19,467 nucleotides of DNA from CAIQIA01 sp049317465 (lineage in GTDB: Bacteria; Cyanobacteriota; Cyanobacteriia; PCC-6307; Cyanobiaceae), in contig JBMOIF010000043.1 in assembly GCA_049317465.1 (NCBI GenBank), positions 1-19,467 of the forward strand, read 5' to 3'. The translations under genes and the position numbers were made by a program. Under the pieces are notes generated by a model that was not told the DNA's origin, did no database searches, and saw nothing but the letters and a program-made list of their open reading frames with translations. Of this stretch, positions 13,919 through 19,467 are shown in pieces. Position 1 is the first letter of the stretch. Each line of letters opens with the position of its first letter.

Positions 13919-15727
13919 TCAGCCGGGGAACTCGAGGCCGGGGAGCCGTTCGCGCACCGCCCGCGCCGCCGCAGCCACGACGGCCTGCCGGGGCTGGCGT
14001 CCCAGATCTCCCTGGCGGCGGCTGCGCAGGCTGATGGCATCCTCGGCGGCCTCCTGGGCCCCGATGACCGCCAGCACCGGAATCTTCTGCTGCTCGCCCG
14101 TGCGGATCAGCTTGCCCAGACGGTCACCGCTGCGGTCGATGCCCGCCTGGACCCCGGCGGCCCGGAGTTCGGCCTGCAGGGTTTCGGCCCACGGCAGCAC
14201 CTCATCGGTGACCGGCAGCAGCCGGATCGGCTCGGGGGCCAGCCAGAACGGAAAATCGCCCGCATAGTTCTCGGTCATGATCCCGAAGAACCGTTCCAGC
14301 GATCCGAAGATCGCCCGGTGAATCATGATCGGCCGCTGGCGGCTGCCGTCGGCGGCGACGTAGTTGAGGTCGAAACGCTCGGGCAGGTTGAAGTCGAGCT
14401 GCACCGTTGAGCACTGCCAGAGGCGGCCGATGGCGTCCTCGATCTTGAGGTCGATCTTGGGTCCGTAGAAGGCGCCGCCCCCCTCGTCGACGCTGTAGCT
14501 CCAGCCCTTGCGGTCGAGGGCTTCGATCAGGCCTGCCGTGGCCAGCTCCCACACCGCGTCGTCACCGATCGACTTCTCCGGTCGGGTCGAGAGGTTGATC
14601 TGGTAGCTGCGGAAATCGAAGGTGCTGAGGATCGCCTCGGTGAGGTTGAGCACGCCGAGGATCTCGTCCCCGATCTGGTCCGGCAGACAGAAGATGTGCG
14701 CGTCGTCCTGGGTGAAGCCCCGCACCCGCATCAGCCCGTGCATGACGCCGGGGCGCTCGTAGCGGTACACGGTGCCCAGTTCGGCCCAGCGGATCGGCAG
14801 CTCGCGGTAGCTGCGCAGCCGGCTCGCATACGTGAGCACATGGAACGGGCAGTTCATCGGTTTGAGCTGGTAGTCCCGCTCGTCGACCGGCATCGGCCCG
14901 AACATGCTCTCGGCGTAGAAGTCGAGGTGTCCCGAGGTGCGCCAGAGGCTGATGTCGGCCACGTGGGGCGTGTACAGCAGCTCGTAGCCGGCCGCGAAGT
15001 GTTCGCGACGCCAGAGGTCCTCGATGGCCAGGCGGATCCGGGCGCCGCGGGGATGCCAGAACACCAGCCCGGCGCCGGCCTCCTGCTCGATCGAGAACAG
15101 GTCGAGGTCGGTGCCGATGCGGCGATGGTCCCGGCGCAGGGCTTCCTGGCGACGGCGCCGATGCTCCTCCAGCTGTTCGGGGGTCTCCCAGGCGGTGCCG
15201 TAGATCCGCTGCAGCTGGGCATTGCGTTCGTCTCCGCGCCAGTAGGCCCCGGCGACGCTCTCGAGCTCGAAGGCGCGGGGATCCAGTTCACCGGTGTTGG
15301 CCACATGGGGGCCGGCGCAGAGGTCCCACCACTCCTCCCCGAGGGTGTAGAGGGTGATGGGGTCCTGCAGACCCTCCAGGATCTCGAGCTTGTAGGGCTC
15401 GTTCTGGGCGCGGATGCGACGTTCGGCCTCCTCGCGGCTCACCTCGACCCGTTCGAGGGGCAGTCGGCGGCCGATAATTTTCACCATTTCCTTGCGGATG
15501 GCCTTGAGGTCGGCCTCGGTGAAGGGTTCCGGATGGTCGAAGTCGTAATAGAAGCCGCTGTCGGTCCACGGGCCGATGGTGACCTTGGCAGCGGGGAAGA
15601 GCTTCTGCACCGCCATCGCCATCACATGGCTCATCGAATGGCGGATCCGCAGCAGCTGCGGGCTGTCGCTGGTGCGCGGCAGGGTCACCGGGGCGGTGCT
15701 GTGGTCGTGCGACGTTGCCCCTGCCAC
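13919..15727 (-). CDS. thrS: Threonyl-tRNA synthetase, TGS-less type
   Basis: 602 residues from GTG 15727, chosen because AAGGAG lies 5 nt upstream; the open frame runs on to 15823 without ThrS-like sequence. It charges tRNA-Thr with threonine. The protein starts almost directly with the second N-terminal (editing-type) domain: HSMSH gives His30 and His34, and DLCAGPH gives Cys137 and His141. The catalytic core has the zinc ligands Cys293 (MNCPFH), His344 (DDAHIF) and His470 (MIHRAIFGS), motif 2 around YRYERPGVMHGLMRVRGF, and motif 3 around GSLERFFGIMTENYAG. An anticodon-binding domain closes the chain. Lack of the roughly 60-residue TGS domain is usual in cyanobacterial ThrS, as far as I recall. 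It heads the thrS-glk-thrB run and is divergent from the TM2 gene across 80 nt. Confidence 0.96.
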   Translation of the reverse strand: MAGATSHDHSTAPVTLPRTSDSPQLLRIRHSMSHVMAMAVQKLFPAAKVTIGPWTDSGFYYDFDHPEPFTEADLKAIRKEMVKIIGRRLPLERVEVSREEAERRIRAQNEPYKLEILEGLQDPITLYTLGEEWWDLCAGPHVANTGELDPRAFELESVAGAYWRGDERNAQLQRIYGTAWETPEQLEEHRRRRQEALRRDHRRIGTDLDLFSIEQEAGAGLVFWHPRGARIRLAIEDLWRREHFAAGYELLYTPHVADISLWRTSGHLDFYAESMFGPMPVDERDYQLKPMNCPFHVLTYASRLRSYRELPIRWAELGTVYRYERPGVMHGLMRVRGFTQDDAHIFCLPDQIGDEILGVLNLTEAILSTFDFRSYQINLSTRPEKSIGDDAVWELATAGLIEALDRKGWSYSVDEGGGAFYGPKIDLKIEDAIGRLWQCSTVQLDFNLPERFDLNYVAADGSRQRPIMIHRAIFGSLERFFGIMTENYAGDFPFWLAPEPIRLLPVTDEVLPWAETLQAELRAAGVQAGIDRSGDRLGKLIRTGEQQKIPVLAVIGAQEAAEDAISLRSRRQGDLGRQPRQAVVAAAARAVRERLPGLEFPG

Positions 15728-15732
15728 CCGGT

Positions 15733-15738
15733 CTCCTT
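15733..15738 (-). promoter_or_regulatory. Shine-Dalgarno fixing the thrS start
   Basis: AAGGAG on the minus strand, 5 nt before GTG 15727. It is one of very few strong ribosome-binding sites in the window and is the reason for preferring this start over in-frame codons further upstream. Confidence 0.7.
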
Positions 15739-15807
15739 CCACCTGGGCCGATCCTACGCAGGGCGGCCGGGGAGCTTTCCTACGATGGATGCCTGTGAGG
15801 CCCGCTG

Positions 15808-16260
15808 ATGGAGGGATCCGCACCCCAGCGTCGCCATGCCGTGCTGGCCTATGCCCTCTGGGGCCTCGGCCTCATGGGCTTCTGCGGGCTGCATCGGCTT
15901 TATCTGCGCCGCCCCGTCAGCGGTTCGGCCTATCTGTTCTCGGTTGGCTTTTTCGGAATCGGTCAGCTGCTCGACCTGATGCAGATGCAGCGCCTGCTGG
16001 AGCAGGCCAACCAGCCGTTCCTCCTTGCGGAGGCCCGCCGGGCGGCGGCCCCGGCACCGGAGCCCCTGGAGCGGCAGCTGCTGCGGCTGGCCCGCCGTTC
16101 GGCCGAGGGTTTCACCCTCAACGATGCCCTGCTGGCCCTCGAGCCCCCCCACCTCACCGATGTGGCCGGCCTGCGCCGGGCCATCGACCGGCTGCAGCAC
16201 GACCATCTGCTCGAGGTCGGCAACGACGACCGCGGACGGATCGTGTACCGCGAACCCTGA
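15808..16260 (+). CDS. TM2-domain membrane protein with C-terminal winged-helix-like region
   Basis: 150 residues from ATG 15808, with GAGG 7 nt upstream. Residues 10-60 form a TM2 domain: a first membrane helix (AVLAYALWGLGLMGFCG), the characteristic polar turn GLHRLYLRR, and a second helix (GSAYLFSVGFFGIGQLLDL) ending in the conserved acidic residue. The function of bacterial TM2 proteins is mostly unknown. After a linker of about 30 residues, the last 75 residues (LERQLLRLARRSAEGFTLNDALLAL through GRIVYREP) look helical with a short terminal strand and could form a winged-helix-like fold; this part is inference from pattern only. It is the first of three + strand genes, followed by another membrane protein after about 53 nt. 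Confidence 0.82.
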   Translation: MEGSAPQRRHAVLAYALWGLGLMGFCGLHRLYLRRPVSGSAYLFSVGFFGIGQLLDLMQMQRLLEQANQPFLLAEARRAAAPAPEPLERQLLRLARRSAEGFTLNDALLALEPPHLTDVAGLRRAIDRLQHDHLLEVGNDDRGRIVYREP

Positions 16261-16313
16261 GCGGCTGCAGCGGTTCGGTCGGCCACCTACTGTCTGGGCG
16301 CCTGTGTTCTGTC

Positions 16314-16997
16314 GTGGTGAGCCGTTCCCTGTCGCTTCCGGCCTCCGCGCGCGCAGGGCTCGGCGCGGCCCTGGCCTTTTACCGCCAGGCGCCCCTGAAG
16401 ATGGCGGCCTGGGGCATCGGCCACATGCTGCTGCTGCAGGTGTTGGTGCAGGTTGTGATCACGCGGCGGCCGGTGCTCGATGCCGCCGAGCTCCAGGGGG
16501 GGCCTGCCCTGCAGCAGCTGGTGGGTCTGCAGCTGCTGCTGGTGCCGTTGCTGCTGGTGGTGCTCACCAGTGCCCTCGCCGGCCTGGTGCTGGCGGCTGC
16601 CCGCTGGCAGGAAGGCCACCGCACCGGCCTGGCCGATCTGCTGCGGCCCCTGGTGCTGCGGCCGCTGCCCCTGCTGCTGCTGCCCCTCCTGTCTGGTGCC
16701 CTGGCCGGTACCGCCGGCCTGTTGCTGCTGCTGCCCGGCCTGGTGCTGGCCTTCGGCTGGAGCCTGTCCCTGCCGGCGCTGCTGGACCGGGGCGGCGAGG
16801 CGTGGACCGCCATGGCCACCAGCCTGCGGCTGGTGCGCTCCCATCCCCTGCGCCTGCTGCCCCCCCTGGCGCTGCTGGGTCTGTTCACCCTGGTCACCCT
16901 CCCCCTGACGCCGTGGCTTCCGGGTCTGTGGTTGCCGTTGCTCGCCTTCTGGCTGCAGGATCTGTATCGCAGCGTCAGCCCCACCCTTGAGCCGTGA
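16314..16997 (+). CDS. Multi-pass membrane protein, possibly YciC/GPDPase_memb-like
   Basis: 227 residues from GTG 16314; a second GTG directly follows at 16317 and no Shine-Dalgarno is clear. About five or six hydrophobic segments are visible: MAAWGIGHMLLLQVLVQVVI, a Leu/Val block near residues 70-95, two blocks around LLLLPLLSGALAGTAGLLLLLPG, and a C-terminal pair ending FWLQDLYRS. The combination of a first amphipathic helix with FYRQAP, a loop EGHRTGLADLLR and the later AWTAMATSLRLVRSHPLRLL resembles the repeated cytoplasmic loop of YciC / glycerophosphodiester-phosphodiesterase membrane-domain proteins. This is a weak resemblance and no catalytic residues are present. Its stop overlaps the amidase start region by 11 nt, suggesting coupled translation. 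Confidence 0.72.
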   Translation: MVSRSLSLPASARAGLGAALAFYRQAPLKMAAWGIGHMLLLQVLVQVVITRRPVLDAAELQGGPALQQLVGLQLLLVPLLLVVLTSALAGLVLAAARWQEGHRTGLADLLRPLVLRPLPLLLLPLLSGALAGTAGLLLLLPGLVLAFGWSLSLPALLDRGGEAWTAMATSLRLVRSHPLRLLPPLALLGLFTLVTLPLTPWLPGLWLPLLAFWLQDLYRSVSPTLEP

Positions 16998-17784
16998 TCC
17001 CAGGCTGACCGTTGGCCTCGTGGCGACCGCAGCTCTGGCCGTGGGCCTGGCCGGCGGCGCCTGGTGGCAGACCCGTCAGCTGCGCAGTCCCTACCGCCAG
17101 GCGGCGGATCTGGTGCCGCTTCTGCCGGCCGATGCCGCCGCCGCCGACCGCTGCGCCGCCCTGCTGGGCTGGCGTGAGCGGCAGGCCCCGGTCGATGCCA
17201 CGAACTTCGGCTCGCGGCGGTTGCGGGATGCCTCCGGTGGTGCGGTTCCCGACCGCCCTGCGCTGATCGTGCTGCACGAGACCGTGGTGCCCCTGGCGGC
17301 CACCCTGCGCCTGTTTGCCACCCCCCACCCCCGTGATCAGGACCAGGTCAGCTATCACGTGCTGGTCGCCCGCGACGGCTCGGTGCTGCGGCTGGTGCCC
17401 GACGGGGGCCGGGCCTTCGGTGCGGGCTGGAGCGCCTGGGGGGATGCCAGCATCCGCCATCGGCCGGGGACTCCCCAGGCCGGTGGTTCGATCAACAATG
17501 TCGCCCTGCACGTGAGCCTCGAGACCCCGCCGGATGGCCGGGGCGACGGCGATGCCCACAGCGGGTACACGCCGGCACAGATGCGGGCCCTGGCCGGCCA
17601 GGTGCTGCTCTGGCAGCTGCGCTGGGGCATCCCCCAGCGGCGCATCGGCACCCATGCCGCCGTCGACCGCAGCCAGAGCCGGCGCGATCCCCGCAGCTTC
17701 CGCTGGGAGCGGTTTGCGCAGGCCTGGACAGCGGCCGCCACCCGCTGTGGGGTGGGCGGCGCCTATGGGGTGGAGGCGCCCTGA
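16987..17784 (+). CDS. N-acetylmuramoyl-L-alanine amidase (Amidase_2), membrane-anchored or secreted
   Basis: 265 residues from TTG 16987, overlapping the previous gene by 11 nt. Residues 8-27 (TVGLVATAALAVGLAGGAWW) form a signal peptide or anchor, placing the enzyme in the periplasm. The Amidase_2 fold cleaves the bond between MurNAc and L-Ala in peptidoglycan, or in imported muropeptides as in AmiD/AmpD. Visible: first zinc His97 in LIVLHETV, the strand VSYHVLVARDGSVLRLVP, NNVALHVSLETP with Glu179, second zinc His223 in GTHAAVD, and Asp234 in SRRDP as the likely third ligand. The arrangement His-His-Asp matches AmpD/AmiD-type enzymes. It faces a GH104 glycan-cleaving gene across 19 nt. The exact substrate (intact sacculus versus fragments) is not decidable from sequence. 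Confidence 0.88.
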   Translation: MSRDPRLTVGLVATAALAVGLAGGAWWQTRQLRSPYRQAADLVPLLPADAAAADRCAALLGWRERQAPVDATNFGSRRLRDASGGAVPDRPALIVLHETVVPLAATLRLFATPHPRDQDQVSYHVLVARDGSVLRLVPDGGRAFGAGWSAWGDASIRHRPGTPQAGGSINNVALHVSLETPPDGRGDGDAHSGYTPAQMRALAGQVLLWQLRWGIPQRRIGTHAAVDRSQSRRDPRSFRWERFAQAWTAAATRCGVGGAYGVEAP

Positions 17785-17790
17785 GGCGCC
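17775..17790. terminator. GC hairpin around the amidase stop codon, possible shared terminator
   Basis: GGCGCC CTGA GGCGCC gives a 6-bp stem whose 4-nt loop contains the amidase TGA (17782-17784). It lies in the 19-nt gap between two convergent genes and could work from both sides, but neither strand has a following T-run. A second weaker stem, CCCTGG 17792-17797 with CCAGGG 17809-17814, overlaps the end of the GH104 gene. Confidence 0.25.
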
Positions 17791-17803
17791 CCCCTGGAGC
17801 CCA

Positions 17804-18472
17804 TCAGCCCAGGGTGTCCGGGGTGCCGGCCGGATCCTGCTGAGGCAGGCCGCCCCGTCGCAGCTCCTCCAGGTTCTCCTGGTAGAAGCTGTTGAGCTCG
17901 TCGAAGTCCTTCACGGGCTGTCCGTAGAAGCTCTGCTGCTCCATCGTCGGCAGCGAGGCCCATTCGGGGGCCAGCTTGGCCACCAGCTCGGGCGTCAGCT
18001 GGCCGTTGTCGGCCTCGTCGAGGGCCTCGCGGCGGTCGATCAGAAACAGGGCGGCCTGGTCCTGGCTGCGGGGGCCGAAGTCATTCAGGTTGAGGCTGCT
18101 GGCCGCCATGTCCCAGGTCTGGGGCAGAAACTGATAGGCGCCGGCGGCTGCGCTGGCGTAGCGCTTGACCACCACCTGGCGGGGGTGTTCCTGGAGGTTG
18201 TCGGTCAGGGCGCCGCCGTAGAGCACCCGGTAGCCAAGGCTGGAGCCGTTCTTCCAGGTGCCTTCGGCGTAGCGGATGGTGTTGAGCAGAGCCAGACGCT
18301 CGGGGGTGAGGGCATAGGGGCCGTCGTGGGGGGCCCTGGGGCTGGCCTGGGCGGTTCCTTCGGGCCGGGGGGCCAGGACCTGCGGTCCCGGTGCCGTTGC
18401 AAGGGTGAGGGCGGCGCCCATGGCGCTCAGCCCCAGTCCCAGGCCTGCCTTCAGTCGCAGTGCCAAATCCAT
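17804..18472 (-). CDS. Secreted lambda-lysozyme-like lytic transglycosylase (GH104)
   Basis: 222 residues from ATG 18472. The N-terminus (RLKAGLGLGLSAMGAALTLATA) is a signal peptide, so it acts in the periplasm. The core closely follows phage lambda endolysin R: NTIRYAEGTW with the catalytic Glu70, LGYRVLYGGALTDNLQEHPRQ, SAAAGAYQFLPQTWD, LNLNDFGPRSQDQAALFLIDRR, and APEWASLPT. The lambda enzyme cuts the MurNAc-GlcNAc bond by transglycosylation without water. The protein is longer than lambda R owing to the signal peptide with linker and about 35 Gln/Glu-rich residues at the C-terminus. No other phage genes are nearby, so it looks like a domesticated host enzyme rather than a prophage remnant. 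It is convergent with the amidase gene. A 7-bp hairpin sits directly upstream of its start. Confidence 0.86.
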   Translation of the reverse strand: MDLALRLKAGLGLGLSAMGAALTLATAPGPQVLAPRPEGTAQASPRAPHDGPYALTPERLALLNTIRYAEGTWKNGSSLGYRVLYGGALTDNLQEHPRQVVVKRYASAAAGAYQFLPQTWDMAASSLNLNDFGPRSQDQAALFLIDRREALDEADNGQLTPELVAKLAPEWASLPTMEQQSFYGQPVKDFDELNSFYQENLEELRRGGLPQQDPAGTPDTLG

Positions 18473-18480
18473 GCGGTCGA

Positions 18481-18502
18481 TGTCGAGGGGACGGGCTCGA
18501 CA
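18481..18502. repeat. Inverted repeat just upstream of the GH104 start
   Basis: TGTCGAG at 18481-18487 and CTCGACA at 18496-18502 form a perfect 7-bp stem with an 8-nt loop. In the GH104 mRNA this hairpin would end 8 nt before the ATG, exactly where a ribosome-binding site is expected, and no Shine-Dalgarno is visible. It could be an operator or a translational control element; either is inference. Confidence 0.4.
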
Positions 18503-18532
18503 AGTTTTCCCCGTTAAGGACGCATTAGTCGC

Positions 18533-18545
18533 GTCGGTGACCGAC
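18533..18545. repeat. Palindrome GTCGGT-G-ACCGAC
   Basis: Two 6-bp arms around a single central base, about 60 nt upstream of the GH104 start. The form is that of a small operator for a dimeric regulator. No repeat of it was seen elsewhere by eye. Confidence 0.3.
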
Positions 18546-18600
18546 CCCCTTGCGCTGGCTGAGCTTCTCCCCTTGTCTCGGAGTGGGATGCGTGTTACTG

Positions 18601-18624
18601 GACTGAGAGCACTGCGCCTCAGTC
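18601..18624. repeat. 7-bp hairpin in the GH104-trpS intergenic region
   Basis: GACTGAG at 18601-18607 and CTCAGTC at 18618-18624, with a 10-nt loop. A weak promoter-like pair, TTGTCT with TACTGG at 17-nt spacing, precedes it on the + strand. No T-run follows, so it is not a terminator on either strand. Confidence 0.3.
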
Positions 18625-18654
18625 GTCACAAGCCTTTCGGCGGAGGGCTGCCAG

Positions 18655-18714
18655 GGGGCTGTTTTTGCCCCGAAAAAAGCAAAATACCGAATGTCATAAG
18701 CTTCTTTTATGACA
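18655..18714 (-). terminator. Candidate trpS terminator: AT hairpin, T-tract, second hairpin
   Basis: Read on the minus strand, the trpS stop is followed after 14 nt by TGTCATAA (18714-18707) pairing perfectly with TTATGACA (18699-18692) across a 7-nt loop. Then comes a T-rich stretch with TTTT and TTTTTT (18678-18673), then GGGGC / GCCCC (18671-18655). The order is unusual: the first stem is AT-rich and its T-run is offset by several bases, and the second stem has no T-run after it. Termination here is plausible but not certain. Confidence 0.42.
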
Positions 18715-18728
18715 GACAGAGGTTTTGA

Positions 18729-19467
18729 TCAGTGCCTGCGGGGCAGAAAACCCAGGGCCCCCTGCAGCCTGGCGAGGGTGGCGCTGGCCACTGCTTCGGC
18801 CCGCTCCCGCCCGCGACCCAGCACCGCCTCGATGCCGCCGGGATCGGCGGAGATGGCCGCGTACCGCTCCTGAATCGGACGCACGCTCTCAACCAGGGTT
18901 TCGGTGAGCAATGGCTTGAAGCGGCCCCAGCCCATGTCGGCGCATTCCAGTGCCGCGGCCTCGCGGCCGCGACCGCTGAGCACGGCGTAGAGCCCCAGCA
19001 GGTTGGCGGCCTCGGGTCGCCCGGGATCGAAGCTCAGCCCCATCACCGGGTCGGTCTTGGCCCGTTTGACCTTGCGCTGGATCACCTCAGGCGGATCCAG
19101 AAGATGAATGCGCGAGCCCTCGTTCGGATCGCTCTTGCTCATCTTCGAGCCGCCGTCGCTGAGGCTCATCACCCGGGCGCCATCGGCCAGGATCAACGGT
19201 TCGGGCACCTTGAGCAGCGGGGATTCGGGCGTGCCGAAGCGGCTGTTGATGCGCTGCTGGGCGATGTCGCGGGCCAGTTCCAGATGCTGTTTCTGGTCTT
19301 CGCCCACCGGCACCAGGTCGGCGTCATACAGAAGGATGTCGGCGGCCATCAGCACCGGGTAGTCGAGCAGACCCACCGAGACGTTGTCCCCCTGCTTCAC
19401 CGCCTTCTCGCGGAACTGGATCATCCGCTCCAGCCAGTTGAGCGGCGTGAGGCAGTTGAGCAGCCAG
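18729..19467 (-). CDS. trpS: Tryptophanyl-tRNA synthetase, N-terminus outside window
   Basis: The frame is open to the right edge, giving the C-terminal 245 residues, roughly two thirds of a normal TrpS. It charges tRNA-Trp with tryptophan. Class I marks present: DYPVLMAADILLYDADLVPVGEDQKQHLELARDIA, which lines the Trp/ATP pocket, and the KMSKS loop in GSKMSKSDPNEG. The C-terminal helical region that contacts the anticodon follows (LVESVRPIQERYAAI). The HIGH motif and Rossmann start must lie beyond the window. The stop at 18729-18731 is followed by a hairpin-rich AT region. Identification is firm. Confidence 0.95.
   Translation of the reverse strand, partial: WLLNCLTPLNWLERMIQFREKAVKQGDNVSVGLLDYPVLMAADILLYDADLVPVGEDQKQHLELARDIAQQRINSRFGTPESPLLKVPEPLILADGARVMSLSDGGSKMSKSDPNEGSRIHLLDPPEVIQRKVKRAKTDPVMGLSFDPGRPEAANLLGLYAVLSGRGREAAALECADMGWGRFKPLLTETLVESVRPIQERYAAISADPGGIEAVLGRGRERAEAVASATLARLQGALGFLPRRH

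Noticed and set aside
15728..15823. Longer threonyl-tRNA synthetase start at 15823
   Set aside because: The added residues show no family character, overlap the start of the divergent TM2 gene, and lie upstream of a good Shine-Dalgarno site for GTG 15727.
15576..16313. Upstream extension of the multi-pass membrane protein to 473 residues
   Set aside because: It overlaps the thrS start and the whole TM2 gene in another frame and shows only Pro/Arg/Gly-rich out-of-frame sequence.
16660..16760. CTG-rich run as a repeat element
   Set aside because: It is a Leu-rich membrane segment in a high-GC genome where CTG is the favoured Leu codon.
17804..18472. Prophage remnant
   Set aside because: Only one phage-like gene is present; there is no integrase, structural gene, holin, attachment-site repeat or composition shift in the flanking genes.
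1..19467. tRNA, rRNA, CRISPR array, insertion sequence or HIP1 sites
   Set aside because: No cloverleaf-like segment, regularly spaced direct repeats, transposase frame or GCGATCGC octamer was seen on reading; a covariance or repeat search was not run.

Overview
The window looks like a chromosomal segment of a high-GC picocyanobacterium, most likely of the Cyanobium / freshwater or brackish Synechococcus type. The reasons are an ndhD-type NDH-1 subunit, a cyanobacterial TamB-like protein, a threonyl-tRNA synthetase lacking the N-terminal TGS domain, and picocyanobacterial-style ThrB and ProA proteins, all in very GC-rich, densely packed DNA. I saw no HIP1 octamer (GCGATCGC) by eye, which also fits this lineage. 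The assignment is inference from protein style; no 16S or marker gene is present. Both edges cut genes: tamB on the left and trpS on the right.

Layout. (1) 2-6791, + strand: a tightly packed run of five genes, tamB (partial), a ROK sugar-kinase-family gene, proA (proline synthesis), folB (folate synthesis) and a small alpha/beta hydrolase. The last three junctions are 6-nt, 4-nt-overlap and 4-nt-overlap, so co-transcription is likely. (2) 6743-15727, - strand, read right to left: thrS, glk, thrB (gaps of 5 and 2 nt), then an outer-membrane beta-barrel gene with a clear intrinsic terminator, then ndhD and an M3 oligopeptidase gene (prlC-like). The oligopeptidase end overlaps the convergent hydrolase gene by 49 bp. 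(3) 15808-17784, + strand: a TM2-domain protein, a multi-pass membrane protein and an Amidase_2 peptidoglycan amidase. (4) 17804-18472, - strand: a secreted lambda-lysozyme-like (GH104) lytic transglycosylase, convergent with the amidase. (5) An AT-richer 256-nt intergenic region full of inverted repeats, then the C-terminal part of trpS on the - strand.

How the genes fit together. Most are housekeeping: amino-acid synthesis (proA, thrB), folate (folB), translation (thrS, trpS), respiration or cyclic electron flow (ndhD), hexose phosphorylation (glk and a ROK protein) and peptide turnover (prlC). A second theme is the cell envelope: TamB, the beta-barrel protein with a proline-rich tail, the TM2 and YciC-like membrane proteins, and two peptidoglycan-cleaving enzymes with different bond specificities facing each other across 19 nt. 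I found no mobile element, CRISPR array, tRNA or rRNA, and no clear sign of a wholly new system. The best leads are the amidase/GH104 pair, the ROK kinase that has lost its zinc site, the structured region before trpS, and the unusual beta-barrel tail.
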